In this document: piece after piece, positions 1-11,069 of the stretch
Layout: every line of letters starts with the position of its first letter
How positions within the stretch are numbered: the stretch's first letter is position 1
The notes under the pieces: generated by a model
Seen by the model: only the letters and a program-made list of their open reading frames with translations
What the model was told of the DNA's origin: nothing
The model's database searches: none
Translations under genes and position numbers: made by a program
NCBI RefSeq assembly: GCF_965638725.1
Contig: NC_134957.1
Location: 21,414,101 to 21,478,100 of the forward strand
Source: Aptenodytes patagonicus
Taxonomy: Eukaryota > Chordata > Aves > Sphenisciformes > Spheniscidae
DNA length: 64,000 bases
Direction: 5' to 3'

Positions 1-2454
1 GGGAAGAAAATACCGGAATATAAATTATGCCATATAAAGCACAGATGGGAGTAAGCTCTCACAAGGACGTATCTTCCATTTTAGCCCTTTCCTAGCCTCT
101 CTCTGGGGTCTTGGACTACATTATGTCAGATTGAGCCCATATTTCTTGAATGTACCTGATAATATCCCACACACGTATCTTGGAGCGAAACAACTGGGGC
201 TGCAAAGAGAGACTCTCCAGCCCAAGCAGGGCACAGGTTCACGCAAGGTTTGCCCCAAAGGCAATGGGGACTCAACCGCCTGAGCCACATGGCTCAGAGA
301 ATGTGATCGCAGCTACTAATGGCAATGAAGAGGCAGACATAAGTGCAATTCTCCAGCATTTAAGCCAATCTAAATCCAAGGTGGCACAATTCTGCCTCCT
401 CCCTTGTGCTAGTAGTGGTGCTTGTGCAGCTCAGGGAACTGATCTAACTGCAAACAAATCACTTCCCTGTCAGATCAGTTCTCCGAATTGAATCACTATG
501 TGGTTGTCTGAGTATCTGTAGAAACGCAGAGCGGGAGTAGCAATGAATGGCCAGAAACAAGGCATAGCACCAAGTTGGGATTACATGATCTTTAACTGCC
601 TTAAAACTGGAGGAGATCAGCTCCAAGTATCTCATGATCTGTAGTTCTCATGGACCAGAGCATAAGCACTCATGGACAAAATTCTACTTATGCCTTACAC
701 AACTTCTAATTAAAATAGCAGGTACAAATTAGCATGAGATTGAGTCCTAGAATGGATGGATTTCCCTTTTCTCTTTAGTTTAAAATCACCCTAACAAGCC
801 TAATTCAATGTGCAAGTGGAATGTATCCTCCAGTGAAAACTCCAATGCAAATTTAAATCACTGCAATGTTACTTGTGAATATTTTTTTCTTCTAGCCTGT
901 GTACAACATGATGCTGGGAGTACAAGCTGCAGAGGACACTGACTTTCAGTGACACATGGAAAATACCAAGCTGAAATCGCACAGACCTGCTCCATACCAC
1001 AGAAATCATTCCAGTGATTTCTGAATTCTCTTCATTCTAGAAAGCAAATGAGCAAAACAGGGTCCTGTAGAAGTGAAGTTCAGCACTCATACAATAAAAA
1101 GCAAAAGAATCAAATGCAAAACCTGATGTGCCATGATCTTGAACATACTGTATTTTAAGAATAGCTGTATATAACATCTTCCACAAGGAGTATTAAAAAA
1201 AGATTCAGTGTAAGGAGGAGTCCCTCTTGACAGGTGCTCACTCACTCCTGGACATTTTTGATTAAGAAAACTGAAAGATAGATTCCATTTGACACGCAAG
1301 TAACATTAGGTCTGTTTTTGCAAACTGCTGGGTATGGTCAGCTGTCCTCGAAACTTGAAGTACCGTGCTCTTATGCCATCAGGCCTTTTACACTTTGGAA
1401 GAAGAGCAGTATGCTTTCCTCCCTTTGAGCAGTCCTTTGATCACACAGAAATTAGTCCAAACCTCTTCTTAAGAGTAAGAAGAGGTCAGTGAATCTGTTT
1501 TTTTTCTTGATCTGCATGGATTTATTGTTACCTAACATTTCATTCTCCTAAAAATGCCCAATGTTTAATTTAACTTGTGAATACCCTAAGGCACTGACAA
1601 GAATAACTGAGCAGAGTTTAGAAAATACCACCAAATGGGCACCCATTGACTGGAAGAATAAGAAGTTTTTCTGTATGCAAACATTAATAGTCAGAGCAAA
1701 CCTAGATATAGGAATTTAACTCACAGTACTATGCAGACTGTACTCCAGTTTCTCTCTCACTTGAGGGTTAGGAAGACTAGTATTATTCAAAGTGCCTTAA
1801 TTTTTCTAAATACACATTTTACTCTGCTGAAGTTTGAGGGAGCACACAGTGAGAGTACGAACAAGTTGCTGTTTGCGCATGGAATATTTTCTTGAGAGTG
1901 CCTTACTTTATAGGAACTTTAAATTATGAGTGGATGGCTGAAAGCAAGGTCACAGCTGACGTACAATGGCAACCACTGTATACCTGTTCTAACTGCAGAA
2001 TGAATGTGTGGACTTAATCTCATCATGACAGTGAGTTTATTTTTCAATTTTGACAGAGTAAGAGCATGCATGTGGTGACCTATTGTGTTTTAGTTACAAA
2101 TGAGCAGTAATTTCCTAAACTACTGTAATCAACCTAATATAAAATAATGATATAAACAGGAAAACACTCCAATATATTTAAATTCTCTCCTCCTCATTAA
2201 AAAAAAATTATAATCATTTCATTAACCTGTCCTTACCTTTTCTCACAAAGATTTACACATGTGCTGACCCTCATCTCTGACACACCTGAAAAATTTAGCA
2301 TCCTTCCTTTCATCCCAAAGCCTGACCTCCTATCCATCAATTGCCAGGGCCTTGACTGCACTAACAGGCCTTAATTGCCCTGACCAGCCTCAGCTGGGGC
2401 TTCCACCCACACCCTCTGATGGGGACTTCATTTAAGCTCGGGCTTTGAGTAGAT
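1..2454. other. Intergenic sequence upstream of ALG13, no gene seen
   Basis: AT-rich unique-looking sequence. The longest open frame, at 150-491 on the + strand, has no recognisable domain and no splice or homology support, so I do not call it a gene. I see no full transposon and no RNA gene here. An A-rich run lies near 2198-2208. Confidence 0.6.
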
Positions 2455-2950
2455 TCATAAAATAGAATCATAGAATGGTTTGGGTTGGAAGGGACCTTAA
2501 AGATCATCTAGTTCCAACCCCCCTGCCATGGACAGGGACACCTTCCACTAGATCAGGTTGCCCAAAGCCACATCCAGCCTGGCCTTGAATGTTTCCAGGG
2601 ATGGGGCATCCACCACCTCTCTGGGCAACCTGTTCCAATGTCTCGCCACCCCCACAGTAAAGAATTTCTTCCTAATATCTAATCTAAATCTACCCTCTTT
2701 CAGTTTAAAACCATTACCCCTCGTCCTATCACCATGCTCCCTGATGAAGAGTCCCTCCCCATCTCTCCTGTAGGCCCCCTTTAAGTACTGGGAGGCTGCC
2801 ATGAGGTCTCTCTGGAGCCTTCTCTTCTCTAGGCTGAACAACCCCAGCTCTCTCAGCCTGTTATATTCATGTAACATAAATATTCACAAGTAACAGGCCA
2901 CTCTGTGGCCTGTTCCAACAGGTCCATGTCTTTCTTATGCTGGGAGGACA
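2455..2950 (-). mobile_element. CR1 LINE, 3' end fragment
   Basis: Read on the + strand, this begins with the reverse complement of the CR1 3' tail (the 'gaatcatagaatgg' signature near 2465). It continues through the characteristic blocks for the end of CR1 ORF2, such as 'ccagggatggggcatcc' near 2596 and 'ctgaacaaccccagctc' near 2833. An open frame at 2548-2877 on the - strand is the remnant of the ORF2 C-terminus. A short stretch at about 2866-2900 departs from CR1. The match resumes with 'ccaacaggtccatgtc' near 2914, so the copy either has a small insertion or is diverged there. It is 5'-truncated, as most avian CR1 copies are. Confidence 0.93.
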
Positions 2951-3499
2951 GAGACAGAGGTGAGTTGTAGGTGTCCTTGCTGCTAGTTCCGCTCCTAAAT
3001 TGCTGTTTGGGTTTCTGGATTGACCTTGGAAATGGCTTGTTACCTTGTCTTTGCCTGATGGTCACTGGACCGCTGGACCTGTTGCTGCCACTGCTCTGCT
3101 TGCTTTCCTCTGGTGTGGCCAGACTGTGCCCTGTTGGTGAGGTCTTTGCCTGGCTTGTGTTGTGGTCACCCTCAGCTCCTGGCTTCCTTGTCCTGAGGGA
3201 AAGAGTAAGAGCCGGGTGAGGCTGGTCGGGGCCACTAAGGCCCTGTGCACTCAGGATTCTGATATTGTTTTGCTCTACAGCATGTTTCCCAAGATAAAGT
3301 GCCTCCCTTCCCCTGGCCATGTCTGCTGTCAGCACCATTTGCTTTAATCAAAAAATAAATACATTTCAGTGTGGCTCATTATGCTAAATGAAAGCAACAG
3401 GGGACTAATGAGCATTGTGAATGATCCATTAACATGGCAATCAGAGATATCCTCAAGATAGCTACATCTTTTCTGCATCTTTCTTGGAACACTCAGTAG
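2951..3499. other. Intergenic spacer between CR1 and LTR, no gene seen
   Basis: This stretch is open in several frames, with one of 161 codons on the - strand at 2853-3338. That frame overlaps the CR1 end and its translation is low-complexity Ser/Gln/Arg-rich with no family resemblance. I regard it as non-coding. Confidence 0.5.
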
Positions 3500-4104
3500 C
3501 GTATTGTCATGGTTTAACCCCAGCCAGCAACTCAGCCCCACACAGCCGCTCGCTCACTCCCCCCTGGTGGGATGGGGGAGAGAATCAGAAGGGTAGAAGT
3601 GAGAAAACTCGTGGGTTGAGATAAAGACAGTTTAACAGGCAAAGCAAAAGCCGCGCACGCAAGCAAAGCAAAACAAGGCATTCATTCACTCCTTCCCATG
3701 GGCAGGCAGGTGTTCAGCCATCCCCAGGACAGCAGGGCTCTATCACGTGTAACAGTGACTTGGGAAGACAAACGCCATCACTCCAAACGTCCCCCCCTTT
3801 CTCCTTCTCCCCCCAGCTTTATGTGCTGAGCATGACGCCATGTGGTGTGGAATATCCCTTGGGTCAGTTGGGGTCAGCTGTCCCGGCCGTGTCCCCTCCC
3901 AGCTTCTCGTGCCCCCCCAGCCTGCTCGCTGGTGGGGTGGGGTGAGGGGCAGAAAAGGCCTTGACTCTGTGTCAGCACTGCTCAGCAACAACGAAAACAC
4001 CCCTGTGTTATCAGCGCTGTTTCCAGCACAAATCCAAAACACAGCCCCATACCAGCTACTGTGAAGAAAATTAACTCTACCCCAGCCAAAACCAGCACAC
4101 GTAT
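3500..4104 (-). mobile_element. Solo LTR of an avian ERVL-like endogenous retrovirus, with target-site duplication
   Basis: The LTR runs from TG at 3505 to CA at 4099 (595 bp) and is flanked by perfect 5-bp direct repeats CGTAT at 3500-3504 and 4100-4104. The terminal block 'catggtttaaccccagcc' and the segment around 3600-3700 match a high-copy bird LTR type that I recognise. A 5-bp duplication is usual for ERVL-type integrases. The sense strand is inferred to be minus, from a TATA-like 'cataaagc' on that strand near 3820 and the known orientation of this LTR type. No internal retroviral genes are present, so it is a recombination product of a former provirus. Confidence 0.9.
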
Positions 4105-5810
4105 ACAGATGTGACCTCATCTATTTCATTAGGGAATAAATAGATTTAGATGTCTAACCTGAGTGGTTTCTTTTTCTAGAATTGTACATTGTTACACTTG
4201 CAATTAAGAAAGAAAACTGCTAGTTCAGTTTGTGCAACTGCTAAGGGGTTATTCTTAGCCTTCAGTGGACAAGACTGTGTTAACAGATTTAATGTTTGGA
4301 TTTTTTTTGAAACTGTTATCCCTCTCTCCCCCCCCAGGTTTTCATCACAAAGGGGAAATGTACCCGAAATAAGAAATTTACTGGTGACTTCATCTTTGCA
4401 ATTGATTTAATGTGGTTTAGCACTGAACAGCATTTTTATTTTTCACAATGGGCCTTCATCTCCCACCTCAGCTCCTGCCCGATTTCCTGTCCCTTGGCTC
4501 TTACGATCACATTCCACAGGGAGCTGACTTGCTTTTGCTCAAGGGAGTACTTTTCCTCAGTCCTCGTAAGAAGGTAGTAAGACCAGCCTGAAACAGCATC
4601 AGAAAGACGTGTGCTTAGAGAAAGGGCAATAGGGAGGAGGGGAAACCTACCTGTATTCAGGGATACTGAGAATGTATCTTTCAAAAGGCCGAGGGAAGGA
4701 AGGTAGGCAAAAAAACTATTCAATGTCTTTAAAAATTTGCTACAGTGAAGATTTTCAAAAGCCTCAATTCTCTGCACATTAATATAATCACCTCCACAGA
4801 AAGCTTTAGGAGATAAATTGCTGAACACTGCCTTGCAGGTGGAGAAACAGAAAAGATGAGCACCTCCCCAAGGTGTTAACACTGGTCAGGGGCAAAGTGA
4901 GGAGGAGAAACCAGGAGGATGCAGCTCCTAGCTTTGATTTCAGCCTCACTTTCAGGGTTTTCTCTGAGTGTCAGCCCCTGTGACAGGTTCGTCTATTTAG
5001 GCCAAATAATTTTTATGTCTGACTTTCTGGAATCAACTAAGAGCCAGCAGACAGCAGTTTCTATTGGAGTTTGCAGCATTTCTGGGATTTTTGGGGAGTG
5101 GACACAGTGTACATACGTAGCCAGAATTATTAAAGTTCTCTAAACAAAACATAGAATGCAGAGTTCAAACTGTATTTGTCTCTTTTCCTTCCGTCTCTCA
5201 TCTTCAACAATCCCCGTGGTATCAGCGGAGGGATATCCACACGGCAAAACCACCCAAGCTCACCCATTGATAGAAATGTACGCAATCTTCTCCTGCCTTC
5301 AGTCATTTGAAGGTCGGCTTGTATCCCACGCATTTGCTCTGCAGTGCTATGACATGTCCCCAGGTGATGCTCTGACCAGAAGCGAAGCGTGTTCCCCCAG
5401 TGAGGCCCAGTGCTCAAGGGGATGCGTCAGCCCATCACCGCTCTTGGGCTGCCATTACAGGACCCACTACAGCACTGCTTCAGGCAACACGGCTGAAACA
5501 TCAATCTCCCCTCCAAAGCATGACTGACCGCTCATTTGCCACTATCCTTTTGTGACGTTACTCCCACAGTAAGTGCCATGGGAGGCTTGGGGCACACTAG
5601 GTAAGCCCACGCCTAGCCCCGTGTCAGTTAGTCTATAAAGAAGAGGTAGCTGCGGGCATGCTATGGCAATGGCAGGCTGTGAGCACAGCCAGCACCTGGC
5701 CACAGTCAGGCTGTCGGTTACAGTGATCTGGGCTAAAATAACATGTGGAGGGCAAAAGTTTCTGAATTCCTTTTCCAAATTTGGGTTACTCCCCCCGAAA
5801 GTCTGAAGAA
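4105..5810. other. Intergenic sequence between LTR and ALG13 promoter, no gene seen
   Basis: Mixed-composition sequence. Open frames at 4436-4882 (-) and 5156-5527 (+) show no conserved domain, no start context and no splice partners. GC content rises from about 5780 into the CpG island. Confidence 0.55.
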
Positions 5811-5819
5811 TTGAGACAC

Positions 5820-6720
5820 TCGTGGCTACCGGCGAGTAGGCTCGTTAGAACGGGCGCCGTCCCTGTCGGTCCGGCACCGCGGAGGGAGTCCCGTACCCCT
5901 ACGGCAGGTCCGGCTGCCCCGTGGCACCGGGTACCCCGGCACCGGGTACCGCACCTGCCCCGTCCCCCCGCTCGCCTGGCCGGAGGCAGCGGGCCTCAAG
6001 GAGCACCCGGCGGCCGTGCGGAGAAGGGGGCGTGTCCCCCCCCGGCCGCGCGCCAACCCGCCCCCCCCTCAGGCCGGCAGCCATTTTGGGGAGCGCTGCG
6101 GCGAGCGGGCGGTGCGTGGCGCCCTCTGGCGGCTCCCCGCCCGCAGGTCAGCTACGAGCGGGCGGCCGCCGGCCATGAAGTCCGTTTTCGTCACCGTGGG
6201 CACCACCAGCTTCGACGACCTGATCGCGACCGTCTGCTCCCCGGCGGCCCTGCAGGTGAGGCGGCGGAGAGCCCGGTTCCGCGGGCAGCCGTCCCGAGCC
6301 TCCCCTTGCGGCCTGCCCGCAGCGCCTCAACCGGGCGCCTGCGCGCTGGGAGCTGCCCCGCCTTCCCCCCCCCTCCCGTCCCGCCAGTGACTGTCTGAGG
6401 GGACGGGAGACGGGGGGTACCGGCGGCGGTCGTGGGGGGGCGCGAGGCGGGGCCGTGGTGAGTGACGTGAAGTGGCGGCGGCGGCGGAGGAGGGGGAGGA
6501 GGGAGGGTCTGTGGCGCGAAGTGGGGGGGTGGCAGCGGCCGCCGGGCCGGGGTAATGGGGAGCGGGGCCAGGCGCCCCGGTGTCCGACCTGGGTACACGC
6601 AGACGCGCGCACCCCCCCCACACCCCCCAGCCCACCCTCCTTCCACCGCAGGTGCTGCAGAGCCGCGGCTACGAGAAGCTGGTGCTGCAGGTCGGGCGGG
6701 GCGCGCTGAAGCCGGTGCTG
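5820..6720 (+). promoter_or_regulatory. ALG13: CpG island promoter of ALG13
   Basis: The sequence becomes abruptly GC- and CpG-rich around the ALG13 start codon at 6175 and stays so through exon 1, intron 1 and exon 2. A YY1-type motif, GCAGCCATTTTGG, lies at about 6078-6090, roughly 90 bp upstream of the ATG. That is a common position for TATA-less housekeeping promoters with a YY1 site near the start site. No TATA box is evident. The exact transcription start is not determinable here. Confidence 0.8.
6175..6255 (+). CDS. ALG13: ALG13 coding exon 1
   Basis: Encodes residues 1-27 ([18 protein letters not shown]...), the first beta strand and glycine loop of the GT28 fold. The ATG at 6175 sits in GCCGGCCATGA and is the start conserved in the family. 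The donor is CAG|gtgagg at 6256, phase 0. Confidence 0.96.
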
Positions 6721-9011
6721 CGCAGCAGCCCGGCCTTCGCGGTGGAAGTCTTCCGCTTCAAGGACTCGCTGGCCGAGGACCTGCGGAAGGCGGACCTGGT
6801 CATCAGCCACGCAGGTAGAGCCCCGTTTATTTGCCGAGCCTGTTCTCCTGGGGGCAGGAGTGGAAGTCGGTTGGATGAAGTCTGTCTCTCTACGGCTCGG
6901 GGCTGGGCTAGCATTGAACGTTCAGGTCCACAGCTAGAGCTCGATGGTTAAATGTTCACCTTCAGGAGTCTCCCGTGTTTCAAGAGCAAGTAGGATGATA
7001 CTTCATCTGTCAGGGCAAAAACTCCTCGTGTTTTCTCTTCTGTAGGTGCAGGCAGCTGTCTGGAGACTCTAGAAGAAGGAAAACCACTAATAGTAGTAAT
7101 AAACGAAAAGCTGATGAACAACCATCAGCTCGAACTGGCACAACAGCTCCACAGAGATGGGCACGTCCTCTGCTGTAATTGCAGGTATGGAGCTGCTGTG
7201 GCTGTCCTGTTAGTGACACGCCACTAACAAGCAGTGTTCAGCACCATCACTGTGTTACTACAGTATTGAGAATGTAACAACAAAATTTACATCCTTCTCT
7301 GTAACGACCATTTGTTTGCAAGGTAGATTTTTCACAGTGGATAGATTAACATTAGGTGCTAATTTACCAAACTTACTAAGCCTTTTGACCATGACTCCTT
7401 TTAATTTTTTTCTTTTTTTTTTGAGGACACGTATTCAGACTGGAAGAAGAGCAATTTAAACCAAATAGAAGTGGTTGAATTTGAAAGAGTCAGGTAGCAT
7501 CCCAGAGACACCTAACAGCTTCTTTCTCACTAGTTGTTTGATTCTTTTTTGAAGTTTAGAAATAATGCAACCCAGACCATCAGTTTGTAATCATGAGCCA
7601 TGAGGAATAAATTGCTCCCTGCAGACTTAAGACTCCATTTCATCATTTTGCTATGTGGATTTTCCTTGTAAAGGGCACTAAAGTTGACTGTGTAGATGTA
7701 CTGACATAATAAAATTGAAAGTATCTGGAGTATTTAGAACAAAACATAAGAATGGCCTTGCTGATACGGATCAGGAGTCCATGTAGCTCAATATCCTATT
7801 TGCAGTGGCCATATGCAGATGTCCAGCCAAAAGTAGAAACGGGGCAAGAACATATGGTACTTCCCTTGTATTACTTTCCCTCTAATGCTCTTAAGTACTT
7901 TGATTCAGGGGGATTCCTAAATGAGATGCTGTCTGGTTAGTAACTTTCAATACCTCTGCCTTCCAAGTGCTTATTCAGCAGCCTTTTAACCGAACTTCCT
8001 GAACCCACCACATTCTCTGACAATGAGTTTCACAGATCTACTGCCTGTCACTTCAGGGGGAAAAAAACCTCCACCAAATAAACACACACACCCCAAAAAC
8101 AACAACAACAACAAAAAAACCAGCTCCCTTTGTTTGTGTTCATCCTGGCTCCTGTTAGTTTCATTTGCTCTCTTGACTGTATCTTACTGTTTTCTCTTTA
8201 TTTACGATTATTTATGATTGATTGCGCTCTGTAAATAACAGATGACCTCTAAATTGAAGGCAGAGGAAATGCAACTCCCATTATTTAGTCTGCGTCTTGT
8301 TCCTTTGCCCTGCAAATAGGATTTCGTATGTTTCAGAAGAGCCTTCTGAAAAGACTAGACCTGTCATTCGTTTATGTTGGGCAAGTTTCTTAAACTTATC
8401 ATCTCAGTGCTTCTGACAGCTTTGGAGACAGGAAGGAATTTTTATTTCTTTTTGTTGAACAGTGCCTAGCATTTGAGCCTTATTTGCAGTCTGATAATAG
8501 CAAGCTAAGATTGATTTAGCTGTTCTTTCTGGCTATGTGTTAAGTGCAGAACTATGCCATGTATTCAAATAGGATGAATTTCCTGGTACGGTTTATGGCG
8601 AAGATCCTCAGATCTTGTTCAGTCTCCCAACATGGCAACCACAGAAGATTAAACAGTTAAGAGCTGAGGTGGTCTGAAAGCTGTGGTATAGGTCAAAGCG
8701 TGTTCTTGGCAATGCTGCCTACAAGCCAGTGATGGTTGGGGTCTCCCTTTCAATACCTGTCCTTATTTTTGTTTCTGTGCTAAAGGATTACGTATGTATG
8801 AATAGAAAGAAAATTGGGTGAAAAAAAAAATTTCCCTTTGGGATGGATTTTTTTTTTTTATTTTTTATTTTAATTTTTGGTTTTGGTCTGTTTTTACAGC
8901 ACTCTTGTGGAGACACTGCGGTCGATGGACTTGTCAACTTTGAAACCTTTTCCTCCTGGACAGCCAGAAAAGTTTGCTTTGTTCTTGGATAAAGTTGTGG
9001 GGTTTCAATAA
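6175..9011 (+). CDS. ALG13: ALG13, short form: catalytic subunit of UDP-GlcNAc transferase (four exons)
   Basis: Exons 6175-6255, 6652-6814, 7046-7184 and 8900-9011 join in phase to 495 bp: 164 residues and a TAA stop. Human short ALG13 is 165 residues. The product is the GT28-type C-terminal Rossmann half that pairs with membrane-bound ALG14 on the cytosolic face of the ER. Together they add the second GlcNAc to GlcNAc-PP-dolichol in N-glycan precursor synthesis. Visible landmarks are the N-terminal loop [12 protein letters not shown] (residues 6-17), ISHAGAGS (78-85), part of the nucleotide-sugar site, and NEKLMNNHQ (101-109). The end, KVVGFQ, resembles the human short isoform end. There is no signal peptide or membrane segment, as expected. 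All junctions are GT/AG. Polyadenylation signals directly overlap and follow the stop. Expression is probably constitutive, from the CpG island. Confidence 0.96.
6652..6814 (+). CDS. ALG13: ALG13 coding exon 2
   Basis: Acceptor ccgcag at 6650-6651 and donor G|gtagag at 6815. Encodes residues 28-81 plus the first base of Gly82, including [10 protein letters not shown]. The exon is as GC-rich as the island around it. The segment following VGRG is divergent compared with mammals. Confidence 0.95.
7046..7184 (+). CDS. ALG13: ALG13 coding exon 3
   Basis: Acceptor tgtag at 7041-7045 and donor AG|gtatgg at 7185. Encodes the rest of Gly82 through residue 127 plus two bases of codon 128, including [13 protein letters not shown] and [13 protein letters not shown]. 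It ends in phase 2. In mammals this is where short and long isoforms diverge. Confidence 0.95.
7741..8175 (-). repeat. Degenerate ancient CR1-like LINE 3' region in ALG13 intron 3
   Basis: The blocks 'cataagaatggccttgctga' (about 7745), 'ggatcaggagtccatgtagc' (about 7769) and 'gagtttcacagatctactgc' (about 8025) follow, in the same order, the 3' region of an old amniote CR1-type LINE well preserved in turtles and crocodilians. The copy is heavily diverged and contains an (AAC)n/A-rich patch near 8090-8120. Orientation is inferred from that family. Confidence 0.6.
8900..9011 (+). CDS. ALG13: ALG13 coding exon 4, terminal exon of the short form
   Basis: Acceptor tttttacag at 8891-8899, preceded by a long T-rich tract. 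Encodes Ser128 to Gln164 and TAA at 9009-9011. The motif [12 protein letters not shown] is the conserved C-terminal helix region of short ALG13, which contacts the fold and, in the family, affects stability. Confidence 0.94.
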
Positions 9012-9043
9012 ACAATACAGAGGAATAAAAATGTCAGAATAAA
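9007..9043 (+). terminator. ALG13: Polyadenylation signals of the short ALG13 transcript
   Basis: Three AATAAA hexamers occur at 9007-9012, 9024-9029 and 9038-9043. The first overlaps the stop codon. Such clustering directly after the stop implies a very short 3' UTR and independent 3' end formation for this four-exon unit. Confidence 0.75.
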
Positions 9044-10389
9044 ACCTTTCTCCACTCCTAGTGAGGCCTTCCATACTTAAGAGTCCACCAACTGGGACAA
9101 ACCCTCAAGAAAATGTCTGTTAATATTAACTGACACTAAACGGTTTCCTATTTAGTGCCAGTTTAAAGTCATCTAGCTTTATGCTTAAAAGAGCACAGTG
9201 CCAACAAGGGGGGGGGGGGGGGGAGTATGAACTGTCTGGTTTCTCGGACAGACAGATATTTACATCACAAAATCTTCACTGAGTTGGTAATTCCAGTGAG
9301 GAGGAGAAGCTAAATTACTTTTTAACAGGCATGGCATATACATAGTGGTCTCTTGACCATATTTGCCTAGTGCTAGTGGAAATAAGTTGTCCTTCTTGAT
9401 GTTCCGGTGATGTTCTGCAAATAAGCAGATGCCTTCAGCTCTCATTTCATGTGTTTACAGAAACAGTTTGGTTTCAGTGTGTTCACTGAAAAGGGAATTT
9501 TAAAAGTGAGAGATTTAAGCCCCTTTAAAGAGAAAGGAGCGTGTGGTGAATCTGGGTGGGAAAAGTCAAGAGCTGCAAACCTGTCAAACTGCCCACCAAC
9601 TGACTTGCCTGGTTTGGGGTGATTTGCTCCCAAAGTAAAACATGGCCTATAGGAGAGGAAGGGGGTTGACAATACAATCAATCCATTTACACAGTGTTAT
9701 CCCATCATTACTTAGTTTGGACTTCCGTAAAGTGCGATGTGTCCTGTTTGATGCTGATTGGAGCTCCCCATTTAAAGTATTGAAATTGTCGACTGTGTTG
9801 ATGCCACCATCAATTTGTTTAAGTAAATATTTTGAAAAACAAAGGGGGTTTAAACTTTAAAATGTTCATGCAGGCTATTTGGGCTGTAATACTCTAGAAT
9901 TGTGGAAGTGCATAGCTGGTGCTAATTGCCCTTCCTGCAAGTACATTATTTGCTTGGGGTTTTTTTGTTGCTGTTGCTTAAAACAAGAAAAAGAAACTGA
10001 ATCGGTGCATCTGATGTCCGAGTGCAATTTTTACTAGCAAGTTAAATGTACGTAGAGGCATTCTCCTAATCAAATCAAGCACAAGGGCTATGCGTGGAAT
10101 AAATCATGCTGCAGTTGTGCGAGAGTGATTTTTGCCGATCCCCCAAGTTTTCCCCAAATAATTTATTAGGAGCAACTAAGATTTTCACTTCCTTAACGAT
10201 TTTTGTAGAGCTGTTCTTATTTCAAGTTTACCGCTAGCAGCTTATCTCCGGTCGAGAGCACGCAGGAATGTCACAGGAAATGCTGAATAACCATTTGACC
10301 GATTTTTCCACTAGTTATTTGCAGTCACAGGCACATCAAGCAATGAAGTTGGAAGGAGTTAGCTTAGCAAGGACTTCCCTGCTCTTCCC
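9044..10389. other. Spacer between the short ALG13 unit and the second CpG island
   Basis: No exon or known repeat is recognised here. It holds a pure G16 run at 9208-9223 and otherwise unique AT-rich sequence. If long fused transcripts exist, this is part of a single intron running from 7185 to the OTU first exon. Confidence 0.5.
9208..9223 (+). repeat. G16 homopolymer
   Basis: Sixteen uninterrupted guanines, downstream of the short ALG13 polyadenylation signals. Able in principle to form G-quadruplexes, and prone to length error in assemblies. Confidence 0.95.
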
Positions 10390-10462
10390 GAGGCAGGTCC
10401 GGGAGGAGACGACGTCCGCTGGGGCTTACCGCGGTTTGGCGTGCACACCCACGCCGAGAGCT

Positions 10463-10483
10463 GGGGGGGGGGGGGGGGGGGGG
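10463..10483 (+). repeat. G21 homopolymer at the edge of the second CpG island
   Basis: Twenty-one guanines, about 110 bp upstream of the YY1-like motif and 445 bp upstream of the OTU start codon. Confidence 0.95.
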
Positions 10484-10928
10484 CTGGAGGAAAACGACCC
10501 CACCGCGCTCGGACAGCCCCTGCAGCCGTTAAGCGGGAGAGCGGGAGAGGTATTTTGGGGCTCTTCGTGGGCATCTTAAAATGGCTGCTGCAGGAGGCAC
10601 CTCCGGCGGGCGGTCCGCGGGCTCACCGGGAGGGCACCGCTCGCAGCTGCCTTTCGGGCGGCTCGCAGGCGAAGGGAAGCGGGCCCAGCTGCGCCGGGAC
10701 GGGGGCGAGTCGGGCTTGGGGGCGCGCTCCGTGAGGGGCAGCGCCCGGCGCCGGCGGGAAGGGGGATGCCGGGGGTCGCGCCGGGCGCAGGTGGGCGCGT
10801 TGGGCGCCGCCCCTCATTAGCAGCGGCCGCGCGCCCAGCCGCCACGCGCCGCGCAGCGCAGCGCCCCGCGCGGAGCCCGCGTCTCCCGCTTCAGCCGCTG
10901 GCGCTTCTGCCGTTGCCGCCCGGGGAGG

Positions 10929-11069
10929 ATGCAGAAGGGCTGGAAGAAGTACTTCGGGCAGAAGTCTTTCAGCGAGGTGGCCATGGACGAGTACCTGGGC
11001 AGCCTGGGGCTGTACCGCAAGATGACGGCCAAGGACGCCTCCTGCCTCTTCCGAGCCGTCTCGGAGCAG
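10929..11069 (+). CDS. ALG13: ALG13 OTU-Tudor exon 1
   Basis: Residues 1-47, [10 protein letters not shown] to FRAVSEQ. Contains the catalytic-type DASC motif (Asp36, Cys39). ATG context is GGGAGGATGC. Donor CAG|gtgggc at 11070. The 34 bases upstream (10895-10928) are open in this frame. Confidence 0.94.

Noticed and set aside
150..491. 113-codon open frame at the left end
   Set aside because: No family resemblance, no splice partners and ordinary intergenic composition.
2853..3338. 161-codon open frame on the - strand
   Set aside because: It overlaps the CR1 end and is otherwise low-complexity, with no recognisable domain.
6148..6810. 220-codon open frame antisense to ALG13 exons 1-2
   Set aside because: CpG islands lack stop codons by composition. 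The frame is the antisense shadow of real coding exons.
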